Below, in pieces: positions 56,293 to 64,000 of a stretch of 64,000 bases of DNA; within the stretch, counting starts at the first letter, position 1, and each line of letters opens with the position of its first letter. The DNA comes from Thiomicrospira aerophila AL3 (GTDB lineage Bacteria; Pseudomonadota; Gammaproteobacteria; Thiomicrospirales; Thiomicrospiraceae), in NCBI RefSeq assembly GCF_000227665.2, contig NZ_CP007030.1, positions 806,001 to 870,000 of the forward strand, given 5' to 3'. Under the pieces are notes generated by a model that did no database searches, was not told the DNA's origin, and worked only from the letters and a program-made list of their open reading frames with translations. The translations under genes and the position numbers were made by a program.

Positions 56293-58027
56293 CTCCCTTT
56301 AACTCACCTTGCTGCTGCAGTCTTGCATAAGCTCCTTGCTTAGCCAAAAGTTGGCTGTGCGTGCCCAGTTCAACCAATTCCCCTTGGTCAAGCACCGCGA
56401 TTTGATCCGCTTGTTCAATGGTACTTAAACGGTGGGCAATAATAATTACTGTGCGATTTTGGCGCAGCTTTGCCATCGCCTGTTGAATCATCGCTTCACT
56501 TTGATTATCCAGTGCCGAGGTGGCTTCATCCAATATTAATATGGGTGCGTTTTTCAAAAATGCACGCGCAATTGCAATACGCTGCCGCTGACCACCGGAT
56601 AACAGTGCACCATTATCACCAATCATGGTATCCAGGCCTGCTGGCAGCTTTTCGATAAACTCCCATGCATGCGCATCCTTGGCGGCCTGGATAATCGCGG
56701 CTTCATCAAATTCTTCGTGTCCATAGGCAATGTTGGCGCGAATCGAGTCATTAAATAGCACGACATGCTGACTTACAAAGGCAATGTGTGAGCGTAGATA
56801 ATTGAGTTCAATCTGTGCCAACGGCGTGTGATCCAATAAAATCTGCCCGCTAGTCGGGGCATAAAAGCGGGCAATTAAATTAACTAGTGTGCTTTTGCCA
56901 CTCCCCGACGCCCCAACTAGGGCGGTGGTTTGATAGGCCGGGATGGTTAAATTGACGTTTTTAAGGGTTGGTGTTGTCGCTGTGTCATAGTAAAACACGA
57001 GGTTTTTAAGTTGCAACTCGCCTTTAATCGGTGGGGTTTGGGTACCGGAATTGGTTTCATTATCTATGGCTAGAAAGTCAAAAATACTCTCCGCAGCGGC
57101 CAAGCCTTTTTGGAGCGTGATATTGACGCTAGTTAAGCGGCGAATGGGATCAAAAGTTAACGCCATGGCTAAAATAAAAGAAACCAGTTCGCCTGGGGTA
57201 AAGGCGCCATCTGCGGCGAGTTTCATAGCAAAATAGACCACAAAAGACAGGGCAATCGCTGCAATAACCTGCACTAAAGGCACGTTCAATGCCGATACGC
57301 GAACTTGTTTAATGTTGTATTGCATTTGTTTGGCAAGGACTTGATTAAATCGACTGATTTCATAGCCTTCAGCACCATAAATTTTAATATCTTTATGTGC
57401 ATGAATACTTTCTTCAAGTTGTTGGGTTACTGCCCCCATATTTTCTTGCGATTTGCGGCTGTACTTGCGCATTAATTGGCTAGCCTTATTAATCAAGAAG
57501 GCGACCACCGGTGCAATAACTAACATCAGCAGTGTCAGCTCCCACGAAACATAGAGCATATAGGCGACCAGTGCAATAATCATTAACGTATCGCGGATTA
57601 AAATAACCCATGCATTAACCAAGGCTTGACTCGTTTGCGATACGTTGTGGGTAATTTTTGACATCAAGTGACCGGATGTAGTTTCTTGAAAACTTTGCAA
57701 GGTCATAAATTGCAGTTTTTCAAACATATCATGGCGGATTTGTAAGGTAGCGCGTTCGCTAATCCATTGACTCACAACTTTACTGATGTATTCAAATACC
57801 CCTTTAAAAACAAACACTAAAGCTAATAAAAAAGGCAGAACCACAAAGCTATTTGGATCTTGTTCAATTAAGCCGATATCGACCAAATCTTTTAACACAT
57901 AAGCTGTGGCCGGTTCTAAAAGTGCAATGATGACAAGACTGAACAGGGTTAAAGCGATGGCTGATTTGTACGGAACAATGTAGCGTAATAGTTTGCCATA
58001 GAGTCGTAATGATTGTTTATCGTACAT
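56276..58027 (-). CDS. msbA: Lipid A export ABC transporter MsbA
   Basis: Half-transporter that flips lipid A-core to the outer face of the inner membrane. Six helices in the first 310 residues, then the nucleotide-binding domain with Walker A GASGSGKSTLVNLIARFY near residue 374, ABC signature LSGGQRQRIAIARAFL near residue 476, Walker B PILILDEATSALD near residue 495, and the H-loop AHRLSTI. Length 583 residues (E. coli 582). It overlaps the acyltransferase gene; the phosphatase-like gene lies 12 bp upstream. Confidence 0.95.
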   Translation of the reverse strand: MYDKQSLRLYGKLLRYIVPYKSAIALTLFSLVIIALLEPATAYVLKDLVDIGLIEQDPNSFVVLPFLLALVFVFKGVFEYISKVVSQWISERATLQIRHDMFEKLQFMTLQSFQETTSGHLMSKITHNVSQTSQALVNAWVILIRDTLMIIALVAYMLYVSWELTLLMLVIAPVVAFLINKASQLMRKYSRKSQENMGAVTQQLEESIHAHKDIKIYGAEGYEISRFNQVLAKQMQYNIKQVRVSALNVPLVQVIAAIALSFVVYFAMKLAADGAFTPGELVSFILAMALTFDPIRRLTSVNITLQKGLAAAESIFDFLAIDNETNSGTQTPPIKGELQLKNLVFYYDTATTPTLKNVNLTIPAYQTTALVGASGSGKSTLVNLIARFYAPTSGQILLDHTPLAQIELNYLRSHIAFVSQHVVLFNDSIRANIAYGHEEFDEAAIIQAAKDAHAWEFIEKLPAGLDTMIGDNGALLSGGQRQRIAIARAFLKNAPILILDEATSALDNQSEAMIQQAMAKLRQNRTVIIIAHRLSTIEQADQIAVLDQGELVELGTHSQLLAKQGAYARLQQQGELKGDDSRD

Positions 58028-58039
58028 AGGTAGGCCTAG

Positions 58040-58726
58040 TTATTCGCGACGTAAAAGACCGTTGACAATCAAATTAGCCCAGCCTTGGCTTTGAAAGTTT
58101 TTAGCGAGTTCTTCAGGGTCATAGTACTGATCTACCCATTGCCAAAACTCGACTTCAGGATGCTCAACGGTAAAGGCTTCATAACAATCGAAAAAATAAT
58201 CTAAACGACCTGTATCGGCCCAACGGAAATGGCCATATTTGATGGCTAGCTCTGCGCGAGCCTCACTAACAGGTTCTTTCAAACGTGTAATACGGTAAAG
58301 CACGCTGGCTAAACCAGCACGATCAGCGCCCGATTTGCAATGCATAAGAATAGGATACTCGGCTGTATCAAACATTACTTTTAGGGCACTAAGTTCAGAT
58401 ATTTTTGGCATCCGTCTTGAAGATAGTTTAATGTTTATAAGCTTTACATCAAACTTCTCACACGCTTCAGCTTCAAGTAAGTGTGCACCAGACCGGTTCG
58501 CTTTACGCAAACTCACGATGGTTTTAATACCATACTTGCGTTTTATTTTTTTAATAAAACCCGCAGAAGGATGATTGCTTCGGTAAGCTTCTGGGCTTAG
58601 TTGGTAAAAATTACGATAGACTTTGCGGAGGAGTTCATGGTCAATAAACCACGCATGTAGGATGGCTACAATGCGTTGACCAATGGATAGCTGAGAAGAA
58701 GATGACATCAATAGGGTTCTATTCAA
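58040..58726 (-). CDS. Dual-specificity/tyrosine phosphatase-like protein
   Basis: Cytosolic protein of 228 residues with the CX5R phosphatase loop in HCKSGADRAG near residue 128, preceded by a conserved Asp/Arg-rich strand (VSLRKANRSGAH). The fold resembles the Siw14 and DSP families, some of which act on inositol or polysaccharide phosphates rather than protein. First gene of the leftward group phosphatase-msbA-acyltransferase, and divergent from an APH-fold kinase gene. A role in LPS core phosphate is possible but inferred. The start may be the ATG at 58726 or 18 nt later. Confidence 0.8.
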   Translation of the reverse strand: MNRTLLMSSSSQLSIGQRIVAILHAWFIDHELLRKVYRNFYQLSPEAYRSNHPSAGFIKKIKRKYGIKTIVSLRKANRSGAHLLEAEACEKFDVKLINIKLSSRRMPKISELSALKVMFDTAEYPILMHCKSGADRAGLASVLYRITRLKEPVSEARAELAIKYGHFRWADTGRLDYFFDCYEAFTVEHPEVEFWQWVDQYYDPEELAKNFQSQGWANLIVNGLLRRE

Positions 58727-58781
58727 TTAAAAACTCGCTTATTCTACCGTTTTTACAAATAAAAAGGTAATAGACTGAGTT

Positions 58782-60002
58782 ATGGCGACAGTGACTTCCC
58801 TTTCACGGCTTTTAACAACGCTATGGTGCTATGTCGTTGGTCGTGCAAAATTCCATTATGCAAAATATCGCTTACCTAATCCACAGCCTTTAACCTTAAA
58901 AACATCAGATTCGTTTGTTGAAGCCTTGGTTGATGACCCGAGCTACCAAAACCTACTAAATTTTCAAAAGCAGCATAATGACCCACTTAGGCTAATAACA
59001 TGGATAGAGTTACAGGGTGGTGACCGTTTAAAGTCTGCATTGTCAACCGCTCCTGAAACTTGGTTAATGCTAAAAGATGCAACGGACATGGCACAAATAC
59101 TTCATGATATGCCTAGATTTAAGCAGGCTGTGCATGACTATGATGCTCAGATCCAATTAAGTTCTGCTCAGGCCTGTTTTTACGGGCGAGGGCATGGCAT
59201 GGATAGCTTGAACATTTATCGTAAGATTGAATCCAATAACACTGGCGAATTGTTTGAAAAAATCTACTTAAAAACCAGTCGTGATTGGCAGTTGCAGGCC
59301 TGGTTGTATGCTCAACTACAGCCTCATCTTAATCCAGAGGTTATTAAATTACCCGCATTGATCAGCACCCAGGAAGGTGAGCGTCTTGTTGCGGCGTATT
59401 TTGAATTTATCAAAGACCCGCTTGATGATATTCAAGCTAAAAAGAGCTTGTTACAGCGGGGTATCGCGATTCAGCAGGAGCTATGGCGCATCTCATCAGA
59501 CTACCCAGAACTGCTCAAAACGCTGCCAAAAAATGTAGATCAACTCTCAGCTATTCCGCTGTTTAATGCGTGTCTGCAACGATTGGCAAGTTTTGAGCAG
59601 GAACTAAACAAATATTTAACTTTTGAATTCAATATGCACTGGTTGCAGCACCAGCTTGCGATTGTTAACCAGCATCCAAAACAACTGTGTCATGGTGATA
59701 TTCATGGTAAAAACTTGTCATCAGCGGGATGGGTGATCGATTGGGATAATCTAGGCTACTACCCCATAGGCTATGACATGGCACTGCTATTGTCTAAGGT
59801 ACAAAATATTTACTCTATCGAGCAGTTAGAGCAGGTAATTGAACAGAATGTGCTAATGCATTACTCGGCCAGCTTTGCGCTTAAAATTAAAATCAACATG
59901 ATGTTCTTAATGGCCGTGTTGTATGCGCGCAAGGTAAATGAGCGTATCACCATGGAGATGCTTGCCAGCATATTGGAATGGTTGGAGCGGCATGCGCACT
60001 AA
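58782..60002 (+). CDS. APH-fold phosphotransferase of unknown substrate
   Basis: Protein kinase-like small-molecule kinase of 406 residues. The catalytic Brenner motif CHGDIHGKNL is near residue 304 and the metal-binding VIDWDNLGYYPIGYDMALL follows about 13 residues on, both intact. The ATP-lysine strand is in an EKIYLKT segment near residue 165. Between lipid A export and heptose genes, it may phosphorylate an LPS core sugar, like WaaP-type kinases, though similarity to WaaP is not obvious. Divergently placed from the phosphatase-like gene 55 bp away. Confidence 0.72.
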   Translation: MATVTSLSRLLTTLWCYVVGRAKFHYAKYRLPNPQPLTLKTSDSFVEALVDDPSYQNLLNFQKQHNDPLRLITWIELQGGDRLKSALSTAPETWLMLKDATDMAQILHDMPRFKQAVHDYDAQIQLSSAQACFYGRGHGMDSLNIYRKIESNNTGELFEKIYLKTSRDWQLQAWLYAQLQPHLNPEVIKLPALISTQEGERLVAAYFEFIKDPLDDIQAKKSLLQRGIAIQQELWRISSDYPELLKTLPKNVDQLSAIPLFNACLQRLASFEQELNKYLTFEFNMHWLQHQLAIVNQHPKQLCHGDIHGKNLSSAGWVIDWDNLGYYPIGYDMALLLSKVQNIYSIEQLEQVIEQNVLMHYSASFALKIKINMMFLMAVLYARKVNERITMEMLASILEWLERHAH

Positions 60003-60062
60003 AGTGCTAAAATATAGACAATTCAAAACTAATAGAAATTAACTTAACAAGCAGGATGTAAC

Positions 60063-61031
60063 ATGATTGTAGTCACCGGTGGGGCAGGGTTTATTGGCAG
60101 TAATATTGTGAAGGCGCTGAATGCACAAGGACGCAGCGATATTATTGTGGTGGATAATCTTAAAAACGGTAAAAAGTTTATCAATATTGCCGATTGCGAT
60201 ATCGCTGACTATCTGGATAAAGAAGACTTTCAAGCGCGTATTTTTGCCGAAGAAGGGCTGCCAAAGATTGACTGTATTTTCCATGAAGGCGCGTGTTCGG
60301 CCACCACCGAATGGGACGGCAAATATGTTATGGATAATAACTACGAATACTCCAAAGACCTGTTGCATTTTTGTTTAGACCGCAAAATCCCGTTTCTGTA
60401 TGCATCTTCAGCGGCTACCTATGGTGATGGCCCGACTTTTATTGAAGACCGACAATATGAAAAGCCGCTCAATGTATATGGTTACTCAAAGTTTCAGTTT
60501 GACCAATATGTGCGCCAAATTCTGCCCCAAGCGCAAAGCCAAGTGGTTGGGTTTCGTTATTTCAATGTCTATGGGCCGCGTGAACAACACAAAGGCGATA
60601 TGGCCAGTGTCGCATTTAAACTGCATAACCAAATTCTGCGCGGTGAAAATCCTAAACTGTTTGGCGAGTACGATGGCTATGGCCCGGGCATGCAAACCCG
60701 CGACTTTGTCTATATCGAAGACGTGGTGAAGGTCAATTTATGGTTTATGGTAAACCCTGATAAATCCGGCATTTTTAATCTCGGTCCTGCCGCAGCCGAG
60801 CCGTTTAAAAACGTGGCCGAAGCCGTCATCAATTTTCACGGCAAAGGGCAGATTGAATATATTCCGTTCCCGGAACACTTAAAGGGTGCCTATCAAAGCT
60901 TTACTCAAGCCGACAATACGCGTTTGCGCCAGGCCGGTTATAGCGACAAATTTCACACCGTAGCGCAAGGGGTGCAAAAATACCTCAGCTGGCTAACGGA
61001 AAATAAACATTTCTTAGATTTTAGTCGATGA
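60063..61031 (+). CDS. hldD: ADP-L-glycero-D-manno-heptose 6-epimerase
   Basis: Makes the heptose donor for the LPS inner core. Rossmann motif [16 protein letters not shown] at residues 4-19, [20 protein letters not shown] near residue 31, [10 protein letters not shown] near residue 115, catalytic YGYSK near residue 140, and [14 protein letters not shown] near residue 168. Length 322 residues. waaC, which uses this donor, follows after an inserted gene pair. Confidence 0.96.
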   Translation: MIVVTGGAGFIGSNIVKALNAQGRSDIIVVDNLKNGKKFINIADCDIADYLDKEDFQARIFAEEGLPKIDCIFHEGACSATTEWDGKYVMDNNYEYSKDLLHFCLDRKIPFLYASSAATYGDGPTFIEDRQYEKPLNVYGYSKFQFDQYVRQILPQAQSQVVGFRYFNVYGPREQHKGDMASVAFKLHNQILRGENPKLFGEYDGYGPGMQTRDFVYIEDVVKVNLWFMVNPDKSGIFNLGPAAAEPFKNVAEAVINFHGKGQIEYIPFPEHLKGAYQSFTQADNTRLRQAGYSDKFHTVAQGVQKYLSWLTENKHFLDFSR

Positions 61032-61038
61032 TTAAAAG

Positions 61039-61269
61039 ATGCCAACACTGTTAAATTTCGATGGGTTTAAGTTTTTCTTTTATGCCAATGATCATCCGCC
61101 AGCGCATGTTCATGTGTTAAAGGGGGATGGTTGGGCTAAAATTGATTTGGAATGCTTAAAGGTGGTTGGTTCGAGTTTGAAACCTGCGGAACTTAAAAAG
61201 GCAGTAGACACAGTTGCGCTGCATCAAGAGGAATTTATGGAGAAGTGGCATGAGTGGTTTAGCCGGTAA
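61039..61269 (+). CDS. DUF4160 family protein
   Basis: A 76-residue protein with the DUF4160 signature FFYANDHPPAHVHVLKGDGWAKIDL near its start and a C-terminal WHEWF. The family is usually 75-90 residues and often sits next to DUF2442 genes; it is suspected of being half of a toxin-antitoxin-like pair, but activity is not established. It starts 7 nt after hldD and overlaps the next gene by 20 nt. Confidence 0.83.
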   Translation: MPTLLNFDGFKFFFYANDHPPAHVHVLKGDGWAKIDLECLKVVGSSLKPAELKKAVDTVALHQEEFMEKWHEWFSR

Positions 61270-61492
61270 AGAAGTGCATATTGATGATCAGTTCTTGCAC
61301 GTTGATCTGATGGATGGTCGTCGTATTTCTACACCAATTCATTGGTATCCACAGCTTGAGCAGGCGTCACTGAATGATCTTAAGCACTATCAGTTTATTT
61401 GTGATGGCACAGGAATTGAATGGGGTACCTTGGATTATCATTTGAATATCGAAAATATGTTGCAGTTTGAGTACAACCAAAATGTGGCATAA
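61250..61492 (+). CDS. DUF2442 family protein
   Basis: An 80-residue protein; start at ATG 61250 (MSGLAGKEVHIDDQFLHVDL), with an upstream frame extension considered shadow. DUF2442 features: DGRRISTPIHWYPQLEQAS near residue 22 and GTGIEWGTLDYHLNIENML near residue 50. Partner of the DUF4160 gene, which it overlaps. It ends 12 nt before waaC, so the pair sits inside the LPS heptose operon. Confidence 0.82.
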   Translation: MSGLAGKEVHIDDQFLHVDLMDGRRISTPIHWYPQLEQASLNDLKHYQFICDGTGIEWGTLDYHLNIENMLQFEYNQNVA

Positions 61493-61504
61493 ATTCTTCA
61501 AAGC

Positions 61505-62557
61505 ATGAGAGTTCTGTTAATCAAAATGTCGTCAATGGGGGATGTGTTTCATACCTTTCCTGCTTTGACCGATGCACAGCACGCCATACCAGGCCTGGTG
61601 GTCGATTGGGTGGTGGAAGAAGCCTTTGCGGAAATTCCGGCTTGGCACCCGGTAGTTGATCGTGTTTTGCCGATCAAACTGCGTCAATGGCGCAAGCAGC
61701 CGTTTGCAAAACAGACGCGCGCGCAAAAAAATGCCTTCTTTAACAAGGTAAACGAACAACGCTATGATCTGGTCTTAGATGCGCAAGGCTTATTAAAAAG
61801 CGCCTGGGTTACACGTCAACTCAATGCGCCAAAAGTGGGGCTAGATTGGTCATCGGCACGCGAACGACTGGCGAGTTTTTTCTATGATCGTAAAATCAAC
61901 GTCGCAAAAGATCAGCACGCCATAACCCGCTTACGCGAGTTGTTCGCTAAAGCACTCGATTATCCGTTGCCTAACACGCCAATTGAATACGGCTTAAACC
62001 ACCAGGCCTGGTTGCCGTTAGAGCAAGCGCCGAACCCACAATCGCAACCTTATGTAGTGTGTTTGCACGGCACCACCTGGCAAACTAAATATTGGCCGGA
62101 AGATCATTGGCAGGCTCTTATCACCCAACTGAATCAACAAGGTTTAAAGGTGGTTTTACCCTGGGGGAACGCCGAAGAAAAAGCGCGCTCAGAGCGTTTG
62201 GCGCAAGGTTTAAACGAACACCAGGCCCAGCGTGCCCTTGAGGTATGGTGTCCGCCAGCACCGTTAAAACTTGATGAAGTCGCGCGTTTGCTTAAACACG
62301 CTAAAGCCGTGGTTTCAGTTGATACCGGTTTGTCGCACGTAGCTGCCGCGTTAGACGTACCTTTGGTTGTGCTCTATCGTGTCACTGATCCTAAGCTGGT
62401 TGGTGCACAGGGTCAAAAAGTTACGCACCTTTGTTCGCCGTTAGCGCCACACTATATTAAAAAGTTTAAACTCGGCCAAGAACAAGCATCACTTCAAGGG
62501 TTGGGTGTGGATGATGTTTTGCAGATGCTAAATAAGCAAGGTGCTTGCCATGGCTAG
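61505..62557 (+). CDS. waaC: LPS heptosyltransferase I
   Basis: GT9 transferase adding the first heptose to Kdo of the inner core. N-terminal VLLIKMSSMGDVFHTFPALT, with the Met-Gly-Asp acceptor motif; LDAQGLLKSAWV near residue 92; HGTTWQTKYWPEDHWQ near residue 188; and VSVDTGLSHVAAAL near residue 276 for donor binding. Length 350 residues. It overlaps the next transferase-like gene by 8 nt. Confidence 0.95.
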   Translation: MRVLLIKMSSMGDVFHTFPALTDAQHAIPGLVVDWVVEEAFAEIPAWHPVVDRVLPIKLRQWRKQPFAKQTRAQKNAFFNKVNEQRYDLVLDAQGLLKSAWVTRQLNAPKVGLDWSSARERLASFFYDRKINVAKDQHAITRLRELFAKALDYPLPNTPIEYGLNHQAWLPLEQAPNPQSQPYVVCLHGTTWQTKYWPEDHWQALITQLNQQGLKVVLPWGNAEEKARSERLAQGLNEHQAQRALEVWCPPAPLKLDEVARLLKHAKAVVSVDTGLSHVAAALDVPLVVLYRVTDPKLVGAQGQKVTHLCSPLAPHYIKKFKLGQEQASLQGLGVDDVLQMLNKQGACHG

Positions 62558-63626
62558 CGTGCTTTTTCTCCCCTCGACACCACTCAATATTTTGGTGTCG
62601 GCTGCACTCGCTTGTCATTTGCGTCAAAGGCAGGGTGTTGATTTTCAAGCTCAAATTTGGCTCATTGATCAAAAGAACTTAGAAAATAACCCCTACTTAA
62701 AAGCACTGGAAAATTGGGTGGAGTCGCCTTTTCAATGTATAAAAATTTTACCGGGCATAGCTAAAGGACGCGCTAAACTCGCCGAGCGCAAGCAGAATTT
62801 TGCACGTATACAACAAGATCTCGCTGATTTTCAACCCAATATTATCGCCACCGGCAGTGATCGTCGTATTGAATTCCAATATGCCATGCAAAGCATGGAG
62901 CGGCAGGGTGCAAAACCCCAAGGATGGTATTTAGATGATGGTCTCTATTCGTATGCCGGTTGGCCAATACAACCGCTTAAAGATACGTTAAACGCACTAT
63001 TAAAAAAACTGACCTATGGCCTCTGGTGGCAAGAACCTAAAACCATTGGCGCATCAAACTGGATTCAGCAGGCCTGGTTGTTTAGGCCAGCGCAGGCACA
63101 TCCGCTTTTAGCCAACAAACAACTTAACATCTTGCCAGCAGAGTGGTTTCAAGCGCCCGAAATCCAATCATTGAGTAAACTGGTCCGAACCGACTTGGCT
63201 AATCAAGATTTACAAGCTATCAGTCTATTATTACTGCTTCCGCACCCGGCAGATCAGGCTAAGATGAAGGATTACGCCTCATCCATCAAAAATTATTTGC
63301 GCCACATCACCGAGCAAGGGGCTAAAGTTGCGGTAAAATACCACCCACGGCAATCACTAGATGATGAATTTCAGTTAGCAAAAATGTCAAATGTTACACT
63401 GATTCCAAAAAGTTTAGCGTTTGAGTATTTACTAGCCGATCTAGCGCCGCAAACTCAGATAGTGGGTGATATTTCAACGGTGCTGCTCACGGCTAAATGG
63501 TTGCGTAATGACTTAAGCGTCACCGGTGTATTTGATCCAAATGATGCCTACGCCCAGCAATTTAGACCTTATTTTGCGCAATTTGATATTAACATAATAG
63601 AAAACCTGACAAGCCTAACACCCTAA
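62550..63626 (+). CDS. Glycosyltransferase-like protein, polysialyltransferase-type fold
   Basis: No named orthologue is recognised. Start at ATG 62550 (MASVLFLPSTPLNILVSAALA); a GTG three codons earlier is open. The 358-residue protein begins with a Rossmann-like strand, has WLIDQKNLENNPY near residue 40, TGSDRRIEFQYAM near residue 104, KYHPRQSLDDE near residue 267 and VGDISTVLLTAKW near residue 306. The HPR and (S/T)xxxL pattern recalls GT-B sialyl- or polysialyltransferases of the GT52 type. It overlaps waaC by 8 nt and is followed by a paralogue. Confidence 0.6.
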   Translation: MASVLFLPSTPLNILVSAALACHLRQRQGVDFQAQIWLIDQKNLENNPYLKALENWVESPFQCIKILPGIAKGRAKLAERKQNFARIQQDLADFQPNIIATGSDRRIEFQYAMQSMERQGAKPQGWYLDDGLYSYAGWPIQPLKDTLNALLKKLTYGLWWQEPKTIGASNWIQQAWLFRPAQAHPLLANKQLNILPAEWFQAPEIQSLSKLVRTDLANQDLQAISLLLLLPHPADQAKMKDYASSIKNYLRHITEQGAKVAVKYHPRQSLDDEFQLAKMSNVTLIPKSLAFEYLLADLAPQTQIVGDISTVLLTAKWLRNDLSVTGVFDPNDAYAQQFRPYFAQFDINIIENLTSLTP

Positions 63627-64000
63627 ATGCCTCAACCAACCCGACCAGCCGATTTATACCTCGTATCGTCCAGCCTACATTTTTTTTGGGCTTGGCTGCT
63701 GGCCTCTAAACATCAACCCCAGCGTGATGCCCACCTTTGGTTAATTGATCAATATACTGATCAACCCTTAGCTTTTACCAACTTACTTCACCAAGCGGAT
63801 ACGCCTTTTCGCACAACTAAGCTTTGGGCGGGGCGTGAACTAAAGGGTTGGCAAAAATACCAGCAACGCAAACGGGATTTTAACCAAGCCCAAAACATGT
63901 TAAAAGAACTGCAGTTTGAACAAGTGTTTATTGGCAATGACCGTAGTGTGTTTGGTCAATATGTATTGCGAATGCTCAAACAAGCACAACAACCACAAAA
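63627..64000 (+). CDS. Paralogue of the preceding glycosyltransferase-like gene (3' end outside window)
   Basis: ATG 63627 directly follows the stop of the upstream gene (TAA then ATG) and the frame stays open to the window end, giving 124 codons. It repeats upstream features: LWLIDQYTDQPLAFTNL matches IWLIDQKNLENNPYLKAL, QRKRDFNQAQNML matches ERKQNFARIQQDL, and IGNDRSVFGQYVLRML matches TGSDRRIEFQYAMQSM. Thus it is a tandem duplicate, probably acting on a different acceptor or linkage. Product type is inferred from the neighbour. Confidence 0.7.
   Translation, partial: MPQPTRPADLYLVSSSLHFFWAWLLASKHQPQRDAHLWLIDQYTDQPLAFTNLLHQADTPFRTTKLWAGRELKGWQKYQQRKRDFNQAQNMLKELQFEQVFIGNDRSVFGQYVLRMLKQAQQPQ

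Overview
The window is one continuous, gene-dense piece of a gammaproteobacterial chromosome. The gene orders are typical of that class: queA-tgt-yajC-secD-secF, ftsK-lolA-rarA-crcB-serS, rpsB-tsf-pyrH-frr-uppS-cdsA-rseP-bamA-skp-lpxD-fabZ-lpxA-lpxB-rnhB, and an LPS core cluster. Flagellar and chemotaxis genes, moderate base composition and protein style suggest a motile, free-living aquatic bacterium, perhaps of the Thiomicrospira/Hydrogenovibrio group. That placement is an inference; no rRNA is present to test it. I see no rRNA, CRISPR array, insertion sequence, prophage or plasmid gene.

Layout. 1-7.4 kb: the 3' part of a sodium:solute symporter, a small UvrD-type helicase, ygfZ, a CheW protein, and a leftward selO / LysE exporter / msrAB group. 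7.5-10.7 kb: flgBCDE behind a good sigma-54 promoter, closed by a terminator. 10.8-18.4 kb: queuosine genes queA and tgt, the SecYEG accessory genes yajC-secD-secF, and prfC. 18.4-21.4 kb, leftward: a soluble protein with two Cache-like modules, and trxB. 21.6-31.3 kb: ftsK-lolA-rarA-crcB-serS, tRNA-Ser(UGA), rmlC-rmlD, a divergent CDF-like transporter, a small monooxygenase-like protein and tRNA-Pro(GGG). 31.4-34.8 kb, leftward: glnD and map. 34.9-48.4 kb: translation factors, then the outer-membrane and lipid A block; dxr is missing from its usual place. 48.5-55.3 kb: cheV, a type-B rpmJ, a DinG/YoaA helicase, tsaB, a universal stress protein, an exported protein of unknown function, an RbgA-type GTPase and comEA. 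55.3-64 kb: an LpxL-type acyltransferase, msbA, a tyrosine-phosphatase-like protein, an APH-fold kinase, hldD, a DUF4160/DUF2442 pair, waaC and two tandem glycosyltransferase-like paralogues, the last cut by the window end.

The strongest unexplained signal is not a gene. The 8-bp palindrome CAGGCCTG occurs 37 times by my count, where about one copy is expected by chance. It is usually flanked by G or C. All but one copy lie inside genes, and they are absent from several highly conserved blocks. It behaves like the HIP1 palindrome of cyanobacteria or, less likely, a DNA uptake sequence. Two other elements stand out: a dispersed palindromic repeat translated in frame inside rmlD (peptide CERSEAIS), and a roughly 64-bp multi-stem inverted repeat between queA and tgt.

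Many genes serve one theme, the cell envelope. SecDF/YajC, LolA, BamA and Skp move and fold envelope proteins. LpxD, FabZ, LpxA, LpxB, LpxL and MsbA build and export lipid A. HldD, WaaC, RmlC/D and the terminal transferases make core or O-chain sugars.
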